Under the pieces are notes generated by a model, which saw only the letters and a program-made list of their open reading frames with translations, did not search any database and was not told the DNA's origin. Shown one piece after another: positions 1-8,049 of a stretch of 14,890 bases of DNA; the first letter of the stretch is position 1, and every line of letters begins with the position of its first letter. Source of the stretch: Hemicentrotus pulcherrimus (taxonomy: Eukaryota > Echinodermata > Echinoidea > Camarodonta > Strongylocentrotidae); contig BEXV01003117.1 of the NCBI GenBank assembly GCA_003118195.1, positions 30,542-45,431 on the forward strand, in the 5' to 3' direction. The position numbers and the translations under genes are program-made.

Positions 1-22
1 GGGGGGGGGGGGGGGGGGGGGG
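1..22. repeat. 22-nt poly-G run at the window edge
   Basis: Twenty-two consecutive G at the very start. Together with the second long G run that abuts an N at 11584, this looks like a contig or gap edge, or a sequencing homopolymer artefact, rather than a functional element. It matters because the 5' exons of the receptor gene should lie just beyond it. Confidence 0.85.
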
Positions 23-440
23 CTGCATAGGACACACTTCGGTCTCTTCTTATCTTGTTAACCAAAACTAGATTTTGGCTGATCATCGGCCGATGGCTTT
101 TTTGAGAATGAAACTATTTCCTAGAGTCCAATTGGGAATCAGATTGGCAGTAAGGGTACATGTAATATTGGACTCCATACTGTAGAGACAAAAGACATCC
201 CTGTAGACCGACATTCTACAAGACCGACATTGACGGTTTCCTTGTAGAGCCAAAGGAACAGGTATGAGAAGGTCCTCAAACGGATATGGTGGTCTCAGAA
301 GCAGTGGTCCCGTGAGCCATCTGCATATTATAGCCTATACACTGCGGAAGGTCTGCGAGACCTGCTTTGTAAATCCCTGTGGCTGGCGGTCTCGCGGGCC
401 ATCTGTCGGTCTTATTTGGTACAGTAGCCGTAGAGAGTAA
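23..440. other. Non-coding stretch, presumed intron or 5' flank of the receptor gene
   Basis: No exon could be supported here. An AG|GTATGA donor-like site at 261/262 follows about 32 open codons, but there is no convincing acceptor and its phase does not fit the phase-1 exon at 714. The stretch carries short imperfect direct repeats: AGACCGACATT at 205-215 and 221-231, and a 20-bp unit at 304-323 and 386-405. It is less AT-rich than most introns in the window. Confidence 0.5.
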
Positions 441-444
441 ACTT

Positions 445-660
445 AAAGGCTAAGTCCACTCCGAAAATAATTTTCTTTTAGTACATGCAGAGAAACAAGA
501 GAAACAGAGCAAACAAAATTGGAGTAAAATCGGACAACAATAACAAGTATGTTATGATTTGTTTTTAAAGTATGAAAACTATGGAACTGATAAAATCACT
601 ACACAAATGCCTAGCTTGGTTATCAGTTTGTGACGTCATTGCCTCACTGTTGCCTTATAA
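445..660 (+). repeat. Dispersed repeat, copy A (AAGTCCACTC...TGACGTCA family)
   Basis: This segment shares ordered blocks with two others in the window, at about 9090-9330 (+) and 9625-9865 (-). The blocks are AAGTCCACTC followed by AAAATAA, GAGTAAAATC, a TTATGA stretch, ATCACTACACAAAT, and TATCAGTTTGTGACGTCA (ending at 638). It sits in the presumed intron immediately upstream of the first Ig exon. The ATG at 572 and its apparently hydrophobic N-terminus come from this repeat and are not a gene start. I see no coding capacity, and exact ends and any target-site duplication could not be fixed by eye. A MITE or SINE-like non-autonomous element is the likeliest class. Confidence 0.75.
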
Positions 661-713
661 TATGATACTGCGAGGGTCTTGTTCTCAGACGGCATTCCCA
701 TTTTCTCTCCCAG

Positions 714-995
714 CTCCTCCTTCCGATGTCGCGGTGCACTCCAGGATACCCCTGGACAGCGTGGTCGAAGGGACACGTGATCTCGAGGTCAACTGCACTG
801 CCAACGGTAACCCTATGGGGGCGTCCTACACCAGCTGGACGCGTATAGACGAGGCCGGAAACGTTGTTGGACCGCAGCGTAACGCGCCGTTGAGGTTCGA
901 CGAGGTTAGCCGTGCTGATGCCGGGATGTACCGCTGTACGGTGGACAACGGAGTGGGGTCAAGCCACTCGACATCTACAAAGGTCATCGTTTACC
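714..995 (+). CDS. Exon: Ig C2/I-set domain 1
   Basis: Acceptor TTTTCTCTCCCAG ends at 713 and donor GTAAG starts at 996. The exon is phase 1-1 and 282 nt, one complete Ig module. Residues 1-94 of the partial product show the Ig core: first cysteine C27 in EVNCTANG, tryptophan W41 about fourteen residues later, and the D-A-G-M-Y-R-C signature at 68-74 with the second cysteine C74. N26-C-T is a possible N-glycosylation sequon. The first codon is split, so the upstream exon must end in phase 1. The open frame runs upstream to an ATG at 572, but that part is intron and repeat and is not used. Confidence 0.9.
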
Positions 996-3900
996 GTAAG
1001 TCTAGTATAACAGATGTGAATGATACAAAACAAAACCAATTAATCAAACAAATAAAGATAAGAAAAACAAGCAAATATTAGGAAAAATTAGATGTCTAAA
1101 GGTGGATCGAAAGATAATGACTTTCGCCAAATATGGCTAGATAAATTGTATGCGATATTCAAACGATAAAATGTGCTTCCTGACCAGAATAGAGAGTTCA
1201 CTCTTCAATTCCTATAGGGGATAATAACAGAAATGCAGTTATTTGATAATAACTCACGTAGAACAAAAGTCGAAACCTTGGTACATGGTATGAATTTAGC
1301 TCAAAAGTATTATGGCAACACTGCACAATTAGATTCCTATTAACTCTTGCCTGAAAAAATAGTTTGAGGCTGTGTGCAGAAACCTTTTTTAGATCTTAAT
1401 TTTTCGGAAAGTACGGAACACTCTTTGATATGTCATGCAATTTCGAAATCCTTAGAATTTCCCTTTCTCCTGGTACAGATGCTCCAAACACAACAAACGA
1501 GCAGGGATACCGTGCCTATGGCAACGAAGGTGAAGCCATATCGCTGACCTGCATCGCGGAAGCGAAACCCAAACCAACTATCACGTGGTACACTCCCGAC
1601 AACCGAACGATCACCGATCCGTCGTCTGTGCTGGGATCTGAAATCAAACAGACGGATTATTCCACCCACGTGACCAGTAACCTGCATATAGTCAATATCG
1701 ATCCCGCCATCCACTATGGGAGCTATAGGTGCCGAGCGGAGAACGATTATGGAAGGTCCGAGATATTTGTGACTCTAAGCGGAAAGTGTAAGTAAAGGAT
1801 ATGAAGACTTGACGTGTCTAAAGATTAATTGAGAATATCTGAAATAATGGGAATATCCAGCGAATTGCTGATTGAAAGGCACATCAGTTTTTTTAGAATT
1901 TTTGTTTTGCTTTTGTTCAGAAAAGGCTGAATATTTTGTTTAACTTCTTTTATTTGGGCACCTGCATGGATTCGATGTACTGTATTAACTAACATTAAGT
2001 TCGTCCAAATAAAATACATCACAAACTCATCATCCACATGTTATGTCTCTCCTTACTATAGCCAAGCCTTCCCCTCCCACCGCTGTACAATTCGACCAAA
2101 AGGTCACCACCGATACATCTCTGACCGTCGTCTGGCAGCCAGGACACGATGGGGGCGCTGTTCAAACATTCACTGTGACGTCATGCCTGGTGGGAGCCAA
2201 TCAGAAGTGTTCGGTCTACCGCGGTATAAACAATACGCGGTTCGAGATCTCCGCGCTGCAGTCGTACTCGCTGTATGACGTTACCGTCACAGGCGACAAT
2301 GTTTTCGGGAGGAGTGAAGCGTCGCGTCCTGCTCAGAATTCCACTGCTCGTAAGTTGCTCAGTTTTTTAATGTTGCAATCCATTTTTTTAAAGTCTACAC
2401 AGTAAGGATTTTCTATAAATCCGCATGTATTGTCGGGAATACTATGGAAATGCTTTTAGAATGAATGATAATCATTTATGTTCTTAATCTTTCCTACAAC
2501 CACTTAACAGTGTATTCATTCATGTGTCTTATCAATCCCCAATTTGCACTTTCAATACTAAAGAGACTTATCATTCTTTTTTTTTTAGCAAGACTTGCAA
2601 GCAAGATTGAAAGTTAAAAAATAACACAACTTTTGTGATTAGGAAAGGGAAGACAAACACTAACAAGGTAATTAAGAAGTATGTCATTAATACCAAAATG
2701 TTTGCTAATGCCCTTTATTCTTATTTCCTTTTCTTTCAGCATTGTCGCCTGACCGACTTGGTAAGTTTCATTTTGTTTTCTTGCTCGAAGATTTTAGTCC
2801 CATGCCAACAAGCACATTTTATGCAGAGTGGTTCATCGTTTATTACCATGGAAGCTATACACCAATTTTTTGACATTTTTATGAACAGCAAAATTAAATG
2901 AGAATATTTCTTAATCTATATTGCCCTGGATTTACTAGAATCGTGTTCCAAATAATCAGTATAAAAAACGCGTAACCTTCTGTCATTTATATATGTGTAC
3001 CGTCGAACCTTCAGCAATATTTTCATTATAGTTTGATAAGACTTTCATCCAAATGACTTGTATCTTAAACCCCAGGTGTGGTCGCAACTTACGACATCGC
3101 AACCGGCTTCATTACCGTCAAGCCCAAATCTAACGAGACCCGACCGCTTCCCGACGACCTCTGTTTCGGCCTCGAGGTGAAAGTGATCGTCGCTCGCCGC
3201 GAAGACGTATGTCTGAAGCTCAACGACCCCTTCCGGGTCGAGACGGAAATCTCGCAGTCACAGATCTGGGTGCTGAGCTGTGGGCGTGGCGTGTGCAGCG
3301 AGGCGGATCGTGTGATGTTCCCTCCCTTGCGTAAGTAGCATAACTATAGGCGGTGTCACACAGAAAACTCCTTAAAAAATCTCTTGAAAAATCCTTTTAA
3401 GGGAGAATTTTCTTGCTTGTAGGAGGATTTTTAATGGGATGATTGATGACAGACAGCAATTTAAAGAGGATAACTAAAATCAGGATTTTTGGCCTCTGTG
3501 TGACATCGCCTTGTGTGTGCCATTTACGGTTGAACTGATTTTCAAACTTTCTTTTTTTTTTTTTTTTTAATTGATTTTTCAAGGAACAGCAAGAAAGGTC
3601 ATTGGATTTTATCCGCCAATGATTTTTATAATATACACCTTTCATCATATTGAATTGAATTGATACGTCGGTGTCACGGTTCACTCTTTGTTTATTCGCC
3701 GTCCGTCCGTATCTTAATATTTCCTTTTGTGATTATCAACTGTTTACCGAATCATGGGCGGGGACAATGAGATATGGCCAAGTTCTGATATTAAATTCTC
3801 ATTTCAAAACCACATTTTCTTGTACGCTAGATTATGGACAAAACAAAAATCCGTCAAATTTATAAAAATGTGTTTTGTTGCTTGAATCCTATGCAATAAC

Positions 3901-6289
3901 TGTTACAAAACTGTCGATATATTGACTGAATTGTATTATCAAAGGTTAAACTTTGGCATGTGTTTTCACTGAAATGTAAGATAGATCAAGTCTGTCCTCC
4001 TATCATTTTATGCCCTTTAATTTGGGCACACGACTCTTTCTTTTGAGATACCCAGTAATGAAAATGAAAATCCATTCATCATATTCACTGTGTCCAATTA
4101 TTTTCTCGACAGCTGAGGAAAGCACATTGCCCGAAACAAATGACCTGGACATCACCAGCCTGGTCGCTATCGTAGCTGGCGCTGTCGTCTGCCTGGTCGT
4201 CATCCTTATTGTATTCGCTGCATGGAAATGGAATAAGAAGCGAGGTACGGTATATTTATATAACAGATCATTCTTCCTCTTGAAAAAGAAACAGAAGTGA
4301 ATTTAAAAATCTAAACAATACCATCTCTTTTGAGCCAATAGAGGCGAGTCTGTAAGCCATATGATATATTATAAATGAACGAACACTAGTTATGAAAAAA
4401 CAAACACTAAAAACGCAAATCCAAAATGGAAAATGAAAATGAGGTGAAGCAGACTTTTAAAAAGAAATAAAATATGTCTCTTTACAAGTTTATTGGTGAT
4501 TAGCTCGTTCCCCATTCTTATCAATACAGCAAATTTTATTGAAACGTTGGTTACGTTGGGTTTTTTGCTCTAGTCCAAAAAGTGAGAAATTATGTTTTCC
4601 TATTATTTGTTTGCTAAAAATGCTTTGCTTACTATTTCCCGGCTAACTCATTTTTAAGCATGCTTATATTTTTCAAGATGTTTTACTTATAGTTTCATGA
4701 TGGTGCATACTGTAATTTGTAGCATGTGATAGCTCATAACAGACTCTTGTTTTTTGTCAAATTTATAAATCACACCGTATATTATCAGGATCAAACCTGA
4801 ACCGCTTTAAAACATCCTTTCTTAGTGATGCCACGCCAAATGATTTCGTGTAGATGTACAATGAAATGAGGATCTCTTTTGTTCAGAATTATCACACTAT
4901 ATTGGATTTATATAAGACACAAAGACACCCCTTCAATGTTTCAGAGGGTTCTAGAAATAAATGATGCTCTGTTAGTTAATTGAATGTGTTGCAGGCCGTT
5001 TTGATTAAATTCGCATTAACTTCATGCTAATCTGCTTTTAAAGCCTATCTGTCACTAGTTTGGCCAGGAGGAATTAGACCTCCATGCATGGTCACTGGCA
5101 GGTGGTTATCTCATCATATCAGCTCCCATCAGTTAAAATAAGAAATAGGGGACCATGGGGAGCAATGTGTACCACTAACGCATTTTTGGCGGTATAGAGG
5201 ATGCTAGTAACTACAAGTAATGCAGTCCTGCTTTAAGAATGCCATTAACATGAGAATCCTACCCTTGCCATTGGTTCACAGGCCCGATGCTGCATAAGCA
5301 GATGAGTTCTCGCAAGCTCCCTACTTTACCGCGAGGAAATAGTACTGGCCCGCCCTCACCGTCGTGCCAAGAGGCAATGGAGTCTCAGGTATTAACAATT
5401 ACTCTTTAGGGAAAGTCACAAATGAATGCTCAATTTTGTGCAAGAATACATCATTAATAGCGTTTCATATCTAAAACCATTTCATGCAACTTGACAATTT
5501 TGTATTAAAAAGGCTAGTTGCAAGAACTATTTTTTTTTTATAATTTGTCATCAAATTCACGTATAACTGAGATTATGCAACTATTACTGATCAAGTGTCA
5601 TCTCATATACGCTCAGAGGTAGATACTAAATATAGAGCATTACAAATTAATTACATAAATATACTGCATCATTTCGTGGTTCGTCTCTGTGATCGTTAAT
5701 AGGGTTAAAAGTTAATGGGGGGGGGGGTGATTTATTGAATGTTCAACCACGTTATTGTGAATATAGACATTTTCATTTTGATTGATTTAATGTTCAGGTA
5801 TACGACGGATTAGAACTGGGATCCATGAACCCCTACATGCACCCTTACGCCCAGTCAACCCTTCCTGCCAACAAACAATGCACACCTCCCTCTAGCGGCG
5901 CTCCAGACTCCGATCTCCGATATGGCGACAATAAGGACGATATCGCTATACCGCCACCAAGCGGGGAGAAAGTAAAACAAAATCACATCGATGGCACCTA
6001 CACGACAACGCTAACAAGTTACCTGCCGATGCGCTCTCCGACCGTTTTGAAGAAGTCTGTGCGCAAACCGAGCAGCCCCGCCGATGAGGTGACGAGCGTG
6101 CCTGCGTTCTCGTCCGTTGGGAATAACAATAGTGCACCAGAAAACGCCGGTGTTGAAACCGCACTGCTCGTGGATATCGGAAATGAGCGGGGGTCGACGA
6201 GTGAAAGCGATGATGGGTATTACTCGGTTCCAAAGAGCAGCCGAGTAGCATCGATCGATGAGACAACGCCGGCACTTGCGGTCTACTGA
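714..6289 (+). CDS. Type I Ig/FN3 receptor, 3' part of the gene (8 exons joined)
   Basis: Exons are 714-995, 1479-1787, 2062-2349, 2740-2760, 3076-3330, 4113-4244, 5282-5388 and 5798-6289. All use GT-AG borders and join without a frame break to a TGA at 6287-6289, giving 627 complete codons after a split first codon. Domains by residue of this partial product: Ig 1-94, Ig 95-197, FN3 198-293, micro-exon linker 293-300, cysteine-rich FN3-like 301-385, transmembrane 400-422, then a cytoplasmic tail of about 200 residues. It should act at the plasma membrane as an adhesion or signalling receptor. The FN3 motif W-x-P-G-x-D-G-G resembles nephrin/echinoid-type proteins; this is recognition by eye, not an orthology claim. 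The 5' end, signal peptide and probable further Ig domains lie outside the window. Exons are clearly richer in GC than the introns. Confidence 0.9.
996..1478 (+). other. Intron (483 nt) between the two Ig exons
   Basis: AT-rich intron bounded by GTAAG and TGGTACAG. No additional exon, RNA gene or repeat is recognised in it. Confidence 0.85.
1479..1787 (+). CDS. Exon: Ig C2/I-set domain 2
   Basis: Acceptor ends at 1478 after a CT-rich tract, and the donor is GTAAGT at 1788. The exon is phase 1-1 and 309 nt. Residues 95-196 carry a full I-set pattern: G-E-A-I-S-L-T-C (C118), A-K-P-K-P-T-I-T-W (W130), N-L-H-I (161-164), then Y-G-S-Y-R-C (C178) and A-E-N-D-Y-G-R-S. N98-T-N does not fit a sequon; N135-R-T does. 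An overlapping GTGTAAG at 1786 could act as an alternative donor, but only GTAAGT at 1788 keeps phase 1. The K-P-x-P-x-I-x-W motif is characteristic of I-set domains of neuronal and nephrin-type adhesion molecules. Confidence 0.93.
2062..2349 (+). CDS. Exon: fibronectin type III domain
   Basis: Acceptor TCTCCTTACTATAG ends at 2061 and donor GTAAGT starts at 2350. The exon is phase 1-1 and 288 nt, a whole FN3. Residues 198-292 show S-P-P-T-A-V at the start, strand B tryptophan W221 in V-V-W-Q-P-G-H-D-G-G, then T-F-T-V (232-235), L-Q-S-Y-S-L-Y-D-V-T-V (262-272) and N-V-F-G-R-S-E (276-282), the typical FN3 F-G end. C238 and C246 could form a disulphide inside the domain. The W-x-P-G-x-D-G-G stretch is the feature most like nephrin/echinoid-class FN3 domains. 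Confidence 0.93.
2350..2739 (+). other. Intron (390 nt) before the micro-exon
   Basis: AT-rich intron with a T run at 2577-2588 followed by AG, which forms a decoy acceptor. The frame after that AG stops within ten codons. The true acceptor, with the pyrimidine tract TTTCCTTTTCTTTCAG, ends at 2739. Confidence 0.8.
2740..2760 (+). CDS. 21-nt micro-exon, phase 1-1 linker
   Basis: Twenty-one bases lie between a very strong acceptor (pyrimidine tract ending TTTCTTTCAG at 2739) and a strong donor (G|GTAAGT at 2761). In phase 1 it encodes P-L-S-P-D-R-L-G (293-300, end residues split), a proline-bearing linker between the FN3 and the cysteine-rich FN3-like module. Skipping it also preserves frame and would place an arginine at the join. 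It is too short for ordinary ORF detection. The splice sites and phase match make chance unlikely; transcript evidence would decide whether it is constitutive. Confidence 0.75.
2761..3075 (+). other. Intron (315 nt) after the micro-exon
   Basis: AT-rich intron, GTAAGT to CCCCAG. Open frames through it are by chance and I see no further feature. Confidence 0.8.
3076..3330 (+). CDS. Exon: cysteine-rich, degenerate FN3-like domain
   Basis: Acceptor AAACCCCAG ends at 3075 and donor GTAAGT starts at 3331. The exon is phase 1-1, 255 nt, and clearly GC-richer than its flanks. Residues 301-384 lack the canonical strand-B tryptophan of FN3. The C-terminal half reads I-W-V-L-S-C-G-R-G-V-C-S-E-A-D-R-V (363-379), which has the shape of FN3 strands F-G (x-V-x-x-C-N-x-x-G-x-S-E). 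Four cysteines, C329, C345, C368 and C373, could form two disulphides. N319-E-T is an N-glycosylation sequon. It is the membrane-proximal extracellular module; a lineage-specific juxtamembrane domain is the alternative reading. Confidence 0.85.
3331..4112 (+). other. Intron (782 nt) before the transmembrane exon
   Basis: AT-rich intron holding a poly-T tract at 3552-3568 and otherwise unremarkable sequence. No extra exon with matched phase and splice sites was found. Confidence 0.8.
4113..4244 (+). CDS. Exon: stalk and transmembrane helix
   Basis: Acceptor TTATTTTCTCGACAG ends at 4112 and donor GTACGG starts at 4245. The exon is phase 1-1 and 132 nt. It encodes a short acidic stalk (E-E-S-T-L-P-E-T-N-D-L-D, 386-397). 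An uninterrupted hydrophobic segment follows at 400-422, containing G407 and C411 and ending in W422. Next comes K-W-N-K-K-R (423-428), a basic stop-transfer anchor that fixes a type I orientation with the C-terminus in the cytoplasm. C411 inside the helix is a possible acylation or packing residue. A second GT at 4250 would break the phase. Confidence 0.93.
4245..5281 (+). other. Intron (1037 nt), the largest in the visible gene
   Basis: AT-rich. The region 5040-5110 is somewhat richer in GC and contains a small GGAGG/CCTCC hairpin near 5067-5083, but has no exon-like open frame with matched splice phase. I see nothing else in it. Confidence 0.8.
5282..5388 (+). CDS. Exon: juxtamembrane cytoplasmic tail
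   Basis: Acceptor CATTGGTTCACAG ends at 5281 and donor CAG|GTATTA starts at 5389. This 107-nt exon enters in phase 1 and leaves in phase 0, the only asymmetric exon of the set. It encodes residues 430-464, basic and proline-containing, with K-Q-M-S-S-R-K-L near the membrane and T-G-P-P-S-P-S (450-456), a minimal P-x-x-P style stretch. It was found by following the open phase-1 frame from the transmembrane exon. It is too short for routine ORF calling, but it is the only candidate in the intron that links the frame correctly to the terminal exon. Confidence 0.82.
5389..5797 (+). other. Intron (409 nt) before the terminal exon
   Basis: AT-rich intron with an 11-nt G run at 5717-5727 and a T run near 5531-5539. 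No further feature. Confidence 0.8.
5798..6289 (+). CDS. Terminal exon: tyrosine-rich signalling tail and stop
   Basis: The acceptor TTTAATGTTCAG ends at 5797, and the phase-0 frame runs to TGA at 6287-6289. It encodes residues 465-627, hydrophilic and probably disordered. All nine tail tyrosines are here: Y466 (YDGL), Y477 (YMHP), Y481, Y506, Y532, Y539 (YLPM), Y605, Y606 (YSVP) and the C-terminal Y627. By established SH2 preference, YLPM fits the PI3-kinase p85 motif YxxM, and YSVP and YMHP fit the YxxP class bound by Crk-type adaptors. Y466 lacks the hydrophobic -2 residue of a strict ITIM. S-T-S-E-S-D-D-G (597-604) is a CK2-like acidic serine cluster. The protein ends A-V-Y, at best a weak class II PDZ ligand. 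Confidence 0.92.
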   Translation, partial: VYDGLELGSMNPYMHPYAQSTLPANKQCTPPSSGAPDSDLRYGDNKDDIAIPPPSGEKVKQNHIDGTYTTTLTSYLPMRSPTVLKKSVRKPSSPADEVTSVPAFSSVGNNNSAPENAGVETALLVDIGNERGSTSESDDGYYSVPKSSRVASIDETTPALAVY

Positions 6290-6339
6290 AGCGATGGAGC
6301 CGTAAAAAGAGTGTTGGGCATTTGTTACATGCTCAAAGC

Positions 6340-6345
6340 AATAAA
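6340..6345 (+). terminator. Proximal poly(A) signal AATAAA
   Basis: Canonical hexamer 51 nt downstream of the TGA stop, followed by a moderately GT-rich stretch (GGTTGTGCC, then GTTGGTATG). This is short for a receptor 3' UTR, so the distal hexamers at 6751 or 8044 may be the main sites. Confidence 0.4.
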
Positions 6346-6750
6346 CATGGTTGTGCCATTGAGGGAGTTGGTATGTTTGAAAAAGTCTTGAAGAGAGCAT
6401 GGGCATTATAAATTCACAAACAGAAATGCGTGTATGCGATGTCGGGTTGTATTTATGAAACACTGGCTGAAACAGTGAGATTATGAAAAATGTTGCGACC
6501 ATTATACCATCGAGAATTGAATCTGATTGAGAGTAGGTTCGGTTTTGCAGTGTCTCTAGCAAAGACGGGCTAAAACATTTGTAGGTTTTCCTTAATGGAA
6601 TATTTTAGAAGATCTTGAAAACACAGAACTCATAACATATAACACAAATGCGCCTGATTAAGCATTTCATGTTATTACAATTGGTGAACGAAGGCAAGTG
6701 TTTGTAACACTTACTAGTCATAATAACAGTATATGGAATGACATATTGCA

Positions 6751-6756
6751 AATAAA
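6751..6756 (+). terminator. Alternative poly(A) signal AATAAA
   Basis: Canonical hexamer about 460 nt after the stop in AT-rich sequence. AATAAA is frequent by chance at this composition, so this is only a candidate. Confidence 0.3.
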
Positions 6757-7902
6757 TGTATTACATGGTCATAAATAATAGTCCAGAGTTTAATACGATT
6801 AGATAAGATGCGAGATTAGTTAAATTTATCAAAAAATAGATTGAAAATGATCCGATCTTTTTACTTTATTAATCATTTGAAATCTAAATATCGCGTTAGC
6901 GCAGCAACTTTGCTTTCATTATTTTGCCATTATACTTGCAAAACATTCCACTTGCTGACATTTTTAGGTTTTTATTGAGTATGTTGTGTTTCTACAATTT
7001 CCTTCTTAAAGCGATCGCAAAGATTTTCGTAAAATCAACCGAAGGTGAATTTGATAGGCTTGTCCGGCACCTTTTGAAATAGTTGCGAACACTAAAATCA
7101 TGTATTACTTAATACGATCATCATTCGTATAGGGTATGGCAGTGAAATTGCAGTGTAACTTGATTTCTGTAAAGTCTTTGCGATGTTCTTTTTCTAAGGA
7201 ATTTTGAAGATAAGCACATTAATACAAAAGCCTTCTTATGCAAGAAAAAAGTATGCCAAAATGCCAAATATCGTATATGCATTTGCGCGTTGTACCCTGC
7301 CAGCTTTTTACAGTGTAACATTCCATTTTATGTCATTTTCTATTGTGTTATTCCATTACACATTCCTTCCATTGTGAGAGCATAATATTTTCATGACATT
7401 ACTCACAAAATATCTGTGATCATAACAAAAGCAAAATGCTATTTTCCCGATGTAATATATTCTGGGGATTGGTGACAATCAACAGTACTATTTCTTGTTG
7501 TTGAAAATTCTTTGAAAAAAAAAATATTTATCAGTCGTCTAATTTTAAAGATAGGCTTATTATGAAAATAGTTGACGAGCGTTTTTCGTTATTTACGTAA
7601 ACTGGTGGTTGTTAAATCGTAATAATTTTGATGGTGCGCACTGAATTTTCTGCCGACACCCCTTAATTGTGGTTGTAACATTTATCTGTCCAGAATCAAA
7701 TTTTGTATTAAAAAAATTGTTGTAAATAGTGATATATCATATTTCAAACTATATTCACATTGTATACTGTTTCACGACATTTCAAATATAAAATACTCGG
7801 TCTGCTTGAAGCTAAACTGGCATTTCTGCTCTAGCGAACTGTTTATTGCATGACTTGATGCGAGAGCCAACAGCAGTTACGCGGGAAGATACTGCTACAG
7901 CT

Positions 7903-7919
7903 GACCTGAGATGGCGCTA
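7903..7919 (+). promoter_or_regulatory. CTCF-like motif AGATGGCGCTA
   Basis: AGATGGCGC at 7909-7917 fits the conserved bilaterian CTCF core AGRKGGCGC, and the following TA matches the common TA after the core. The upstream half (CTGACCTG) fits the longer vertebrate consensus poorly. It lies in a short, less AT-rich patch between the receptor gene and the candidate downstream gene, where an insulator would make sense. This is a motif match by eye only. Confidence 0.3.
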
Positions 7920-8043
7920 GAGGGGATTTTGCGGTAGTGCTTCTAGTACGGTGTGGCTTTAAACTTATTGCATTTAGAGTGTGGAGCATAGGCATTTAGT
8001 TCTGCAACGAAATGAATTAAAAATGGGATAGGGTTTCATGTAA

Positions 8044-8049
8044 AATAAA
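8044..8049 (+). terminator. Distal poly(A) signal candidate AATAAA
   Basis: Canonical hexamer about 1.75 kb after the stop. Use of this site would place the TGTAAATA motif at 7721-7728 and the CTCF-like site near 7910 inside the transcript. Confidence 0.25.

Noticed and set aside
163..261. Possible upstream exon ending at CAG|GTATGA
   Set aside because: Open only about 32 codons in phase 0, without a good acceptor, and phase 0 does not fit the phase-1 exon at 714.
572..713. Open frame upstream of the first Ig exon read as a signal peptide or gene start
   Set aside because: It aligns with repeat copies at 9090 and 9625, and a good phase-1 acceptor at 713 separates it from the Ig coding sequence.
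1433..1714. Antisense open frame of 93 codons
   Set aside because: Shadow of the second Ig exon.
2589..2625. Decoy acceptor after the T run at 2577-2588
   Set aside because: The frame in phase 1 stops within ten codons and no donor follows.
5060..5110. Possible tRNA or small structured RNA in the large intron
   Set aside because: Only a short GGAGG/CCTCC stem; no A-box or B-box pattern and no cloverleaf could be drawn.
5282..5302. Alternative acceptor AAGCAG at 5301 for the juxtamembrane exon
   Set aside because: It is 20 nt downstream, so it would shift the frame, and it lacks a pyrimidine tract.
5946..6562. Long antisense open frames (109 and 183 codons)
   Set aside because: They overlap the terminal tail exon on the opposite strand, have no recognisable domain, and the sense frame is fully supported by splicing and phase.
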